DNA of 64,000 nucleotides from Rotaria sordida (taxonomy: Eukaryota; Rotifera; Eurotatoria; Philodinida; Philodinidae). This document shows positions 60,403 to 64,000 of this stretch, piece by piece. The stretch lies in assembly GCA_905250125.1 (NCBI GenBank), contig CAJNOL010000244.1, forward strand, positions 1 through 64,000, given 5' to 3'. The notes beneath the pieces are model-generated. The model had not been told where the DNA came from and did not search any database. It saw nothing but the letters and a program-made list of their open reading frames with translations. The translations under genes and the position numbers were made by a program. Numbering within the stretch: position 1 is the stretch's first letter; every line of letters starts with the position of its first letter.

Positions 60403-61840
60403 TTATTGTGATTTATATAAATGTTTTGTTTGTTTAACATAGAGAATATGTTCATTAAGTGTTTGCTGTTCTTTTAAATATTGTTGTCGTGTAATAAATG
60501 TAAATAATGTAGTGGACGAATGATAATTTTGATTATGATCTTTATGATTTATTTCTTTAGAAAATTTATTATTTTCTATGGCAGTCAAATGATTATTTTT
60601 ATGTTGAGATAAGATTTTTTCATTTGATATATTATTCCAAAGAGGATTACATGGTTTTGGCGTTGATGGATTAGATATTTGTTGATATTTCGAATTTTCT
60701 AAATACGAAATTATCTTTAATTCATCATTATCAGATATTTGATCAAATTTTTCATTTTTATTGATTATTTCAGATAGATTTTTGTTTATGAATTCATTAT
60801 CTTTTATTTTTGGTGATATTGGTAATTGTTTCATATGATAAGATGGTATCATTTTACTATTACTAAATGAAATAAAAACAATGAAGAAGAAATTTGAAAT
60901 GAAGTATCATCTTACAGTTTATCTTTTTTATTGTAATTGAAAAGAGTTGTACTTAATAATGATGATTGTTTGTTATCTTCTGTTAAAATTTTATTAATAG
61001 GTAATTCAGTAGTTAAATTAGATATTTGATTGAAATTTGATGTAGATATTGATGCAAATTTATTCTTACTAGGTGAATTATTTAAAAGTAAATAATCGTG
61101 CTGAATTGTTGAATTTGTTTCTTTTTCGAAACAGTTTCTATGACTAGAATTAGTTTCTATTTTATCTATAGATGAATTAATTTTGTTTATTGATGATATA
61201 GAACTTGATGAAAATGATGCTAAAATAAGATTAATAAAAATGATTAGAAACTAACGAACAGATTACAGAGTGTTGATAGAGTTTTTTTCTCATTAGAGGA
61301 TTTTATTTGTAATAATTCTAAAGGTTTGTTTGTTTCTAAGATTTGTTGTTTAAGCTCTGTAGTTAATAAAACACAAGTCATTTTTATTTTGCTGTTACAA
61401 AAACTTATTTTGTCGTTATTTTGAATACCTAACTTTGTTATAGAATTATTTTTATTTGAGTTAGGCAATGAGAATGAATCTAAGTTTGTCGATAGTTTTG
61501 GAGAACTATCGATTGACTTCAATATTAAAATGGATTGATTATCGATCTTATTTTCCATATGAGAATCCTGATCATTTGAGGCGTCTTTCAGAATAGGCAG
61601 TTTGCTTTCGGATATTTTGTACGGATTGTCTAATATGTCGAGTTGTATATTCAAAGAAGAATTTAGTAATATTTGTGAACCATTCGTAGGATTATCAATC
61701 GTTGGTGAAGTGATTGAATTAGCATCTTTCGTAACCGACTTGGATTGTGTCTTGACCGGTTCGTTGACTAATGAATTAATCAGAAAAGATGATGAAATTT
61801 CATCTAATGTATTTCTTAATATTGAAATAGAAGAAGACAT
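60403..61840 (-). CDS. Ser/Asn/Lys-rich low-complexity protein, unidentified
   Basis: Three exons in frame: 61267-61840, 60916-61219 and 60403-60862 (445 residues plus stop). The start MSSSISILRNTLDEISSSF is the first ATG in the exon, but TATAG directly before it looks like a splice acceptor, so a further upstream exon is possible. The protein is polar and probably disordered (PNSNKNNSITKLGIQNND; SSSSISSINKINSSID). Its C-terminus is more helix-like (QQYLKEQQTLNEHILYVKQ). No domain, signal peptide or membrane helix. It lies 0.2 kb from the DRC4 start on the same strand and resembles the next gene in composition, so the two could be parts of one gene. Confidence 0.6.
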
Positions 61841-61858
61841 CTATAGCATATCTTCTTG

Positions 61859-62115
61859 ATTGCAGACATTTTTCCTTAATTCGAGAAAAAAAATGTTTGC
61901 AATGCGAAATGAGTGTGAAAATAAACACAGTGAGATGATCTTGAGAGAGTGGATGTATCAGGCTTCTCTTCATTCTTATACGTTCCATTAATGATTTTTT
62001 TTTCACATAATAAATCTTGTCTTGATTCTACTATGCGGCTATTTTTATCTGTCCCCTTCCGATTCCGCGTTGAAGACATTTTTCCTTAATTGTTCGGGAA
62101 AAAAGTGTCTACAAT
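61859..62115. mobile_element. Small MITE with terminal inverted repeats
   Basis: Ends ATTGCAGACATTTTTCC and inverted ATTGTAGACACTTTTTTCC enclose about 255 bp. Each end is itself part of a near-palindrome (CAGACATTTTTCCTTAATTC..GAAAAAAAATGTTTGCAAT; the right one with GGGAAAAAAGTGTCTAC). It fills the gap between two minus-strand genes. No target duplication recognised. Confidence 0.55.
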
Positions 62116-62162
62116 CTGAATGAAGCCATTTATAGACTATTTGCTTTTATAGTATAGATATA

Positions 62163-63822
62163 TTAAGAACCTGTATTTGACGATGATATAAGATTATTTG
62201 TTATTTTGTTGATAGGATGTACTACGGAAAATATATTGTTAGGTTCTTGTTGAATATGTGTAGATATCGAGTTTTCATACGAATTTTCTTTGTTTTTAAA
62301 TTGATTCATTGAACTTTGAGAACTTGTGTTTGTAAATGATTGTTTTAATCGATCACTGGTAAAAGAAAAGCACTTTTTTCGTACAGACCTATGTTGTTCT
62401 GATAATGGTAGAGATCGAACATCTTTACTATTAGATTCTGTTATTGTTGCTAGTTTTTTTGCTTTTGCGTGAGCAAGTCGTTCAGCTAATGGAATACATT
62501 TCGATGATATAGTACGATGTTTATCATCATGACTTAGTGATAAGATTATAGATTGTACTTTATCACTGGAATTTTTCATGTCAAATATTGACATTTGAAC
62601 AGAAGAAGATTCTATTGAGTTAACTTTAGTAAATGATATAGTATTGATTTGTGATGATTGTGTAACTTCACTGAGAATGTGTAAAGCTTGTTTCATTATT
62701 TGACAAATCATTTTTTCAATTTTTTCTTCGAATTGATTTTGTTGAGATTTATTCAAAGATGAATCCAATTGATTAAAAATATACTTTTGCGATAATTTAT
62801 CTGTAAAATATTTAGAACTATTGATAAATAGATGCAGTAAAATCTACTGGAAAATGAAGCAACTGTTTTATTTTGAGTATTGAGGTCATTGATGATTCGA
62901 TTGGATATTAGTACTTCATATTGTTTGATATCATCTTCTTCTTTTGATGAAGGATTATTAGACTGAGAGAGAGTGAAATTCTTAGAAAACGACTACTTTT
63001 TTAAAACAGTTTTTTGTAGGAACTCACCAATGATGTTGAATTAATTGTGTTGAATTTACTATCGGATAGCATTTGTTGATCATTTTTTGCTGTAAGAGTA
63101 TTTTCTGACGATAATTTTATTAAATTTGAAATGTCGGATTTTTTCGTAGATTTTGGTTTTATTGGAAATATCTGTAATTATTATTTGAAAGAAAATATAT
63201 TAATTTGAATTTTCTTACAGCTGGTGTTGAAATTGGCAATAAGGCGTAAGATCGTTTAATAGCTGAGATACTTTTATCATCTATTTTATTTGATGATATT
63301 TCATTTGATTTGGATTTTTTACTTGATTCAGTTGTTGACGATTCTATTATTTGAAATGATTTATTTTGTGTTTGTTCTTGTTGCTGTTTAATTGAAGCTA
63401 AGAGAATATTAGCATGGAATGGAGGTATAGATTTTGATTGTGTATTACGTAGAATTGATTTTCTTGGAAAATCATTTCCAATGGATGAATTCGGTAAATT
63501 TTTTGAAGTAGAAACAAGTTCATCTTTTTTATCTTGTAAATTGTCTAATATTGATTATAGTTTTTTGTTTAGTTAAAGTAAATGTTTCGTGAAATTTTTC
63601 ACCTGTTATTGAATTTAATTTAGTTGTTTTTTCGTTTAATACGAAAATCGAAGAAGAATGAGTTTTTGTTTGATCATCAATCATTTCAATTGGTACTTTA
63701 TTGTCAATAGAAGACTCGTACGCAGTTAACTTATCGATATCCATTGATGGTAACTCTTTCTCTCTTTCTGCAGAATAAACTGAAGTACGTATGCCAAAAA
63801 AAACATGATCAAACAGACTCAT
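62163..63822 (-). CDS. Ser/Lys-rich disordered protein, 5' end near window edge
   Basis: Five exons in frame: 63603-63822, 63219-63532, 63028-63171, 62848-62962 and 62163-62800 (476 residues from ATG 63822, plus stop). Polar and low complexity throughout. Possible short linear motifs are PPFHANILLASIKQ (~residues 110-125), PLAERLAHAKAKKLATI and RSVRKKCFSFTSDRLKQSF. No signal peptide, membrane helix or recognised domain. The frame stays open upstream of the ATG to a good acceptor (TTATCAGTTGCAG before 63832), so the gene may begin outside the window and the ATG be internal. That acceptor lies within a copy of foldback family A. Confidence 0.6.
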
Positions 63823-63824
63823 GA

Positions 63825-64000
63825 GAGAAGTCCTGCAACTGATAAATCACTTTTGAAGTCAAAACTATATGTATTATGTAGACCCAACTGAGCTATAAAT
63901 ATCCTGAAAAGACTTTGTGTCCTTAGATTATTGCTGCGAAGATACTCTACTTTTACGTTACTTTTTAAATGAATGCCATGATCGAGAAAAACTGATTTTC
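63825..64000. mobile_element. Partial copy of foldback family A at the window edge
   Basis: It matches the left arm at 32222-32365 in the same orientation: AACTGATAAAT, GAGCTAT.AATATCCTGAAAAG, TTGCTGC.AAGATACT, CTTTTA.GTTA. The copy runs off the window. It begins at the 5' side of the minus-strand gene ending at 63822. Confidence 0.75.

Noticed and set aside
61996-62079. Upstream exon starting with MSSTRNRKGTDK for the Ser-rich gene
   Set aside because: Splicing from the only donor-like site nearby into the exon at 61840 breaks the frame, and the segment lies inside the MITE.
1-64000. tRNA, rRNA, CRISPR or bacterial operon features
   Set aside because: No cloverleaf with a credible T-loop, no rRNA core words and no regular direct-repeat array were seen. 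Introns and gene content are eukaryotic.

Overview
This is AT-rich eukaryotic nuclear DNA from an animal. Coding exons are small and separated by mostly 45-75 bp AT-rich introns with GT..AG ends. The gene content is metazoan: tuberin, Mediator subunit 4, a ciliary dynein-regulatory-complex subunit, a FERM-domain protein, a Ly6-like GPI protein, a RING-H2 membrane E3 and an aldo-keto reductase. The compact introns, low GC, ciliary gene and many small inverted-repeat elements would fit a rotifer, possibly a bdelloid. That assignment is inference, because nothing in the window is species-diagnostic.

Layout. 1.45-4.80 kb (-): N-terminal part of a FERM-domain gene resembling PTPN13/FRMPD proteins, running off the left edge. 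4.8-10.5 kb: mostly empty, with a GC-rich hairpin and a stop-ridden gene relic. 10.5-11.0 kb (-): Ly6/three-finger GPI protein. 13.5-14.1 kb (-): short basic coiled-coil protein. 14.5-30.7 kb (-): complete TSC2 (tuberin) ortholog, 27 coding exons and 1,490 codons, reconstructed in frame throughout. Its 2.6 kb third intron holds two genes on the opposite strand. 31.2-32.0 kb (+): MED4, head-to-head with TSC2. 32.2-41.4 kb: four long inverted-repeat (foldback) elements, one of them inside the first intron of an aldo-keto reductase gene (35.8-38.4 kb, +). 42.5-44.9 kb (-): multi-pass RING-H2 E3 ligase. 45.8-47.2 kb (+): decayed mitochondrial carrier (SLC25A10-like). 47.2-56.7 kb: gene-poor, with several broken coding relics and a TTCGGCG-rich degenerate array. 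56.7-60.2 kb (-): complete DRC4/GAS8. 60.4-64.0 kb (-): two Ser/Asn/Lys-rich, probably disordered proteins; the second reaches the right edge next to a copy of the 32 kb repeat.

The intact genes are ordinary housekeeping, ciliary and surface genes with no evident shared pathway. The unusual features are the density of long palindromic elements of unrelated sequence, their position in introns and next to exons, and the tight opposite-strand nesting inside TSC2. Exon boundaries were read by eye from splice sites and checked by reading-frame continuity. No alignment or database search was possible.
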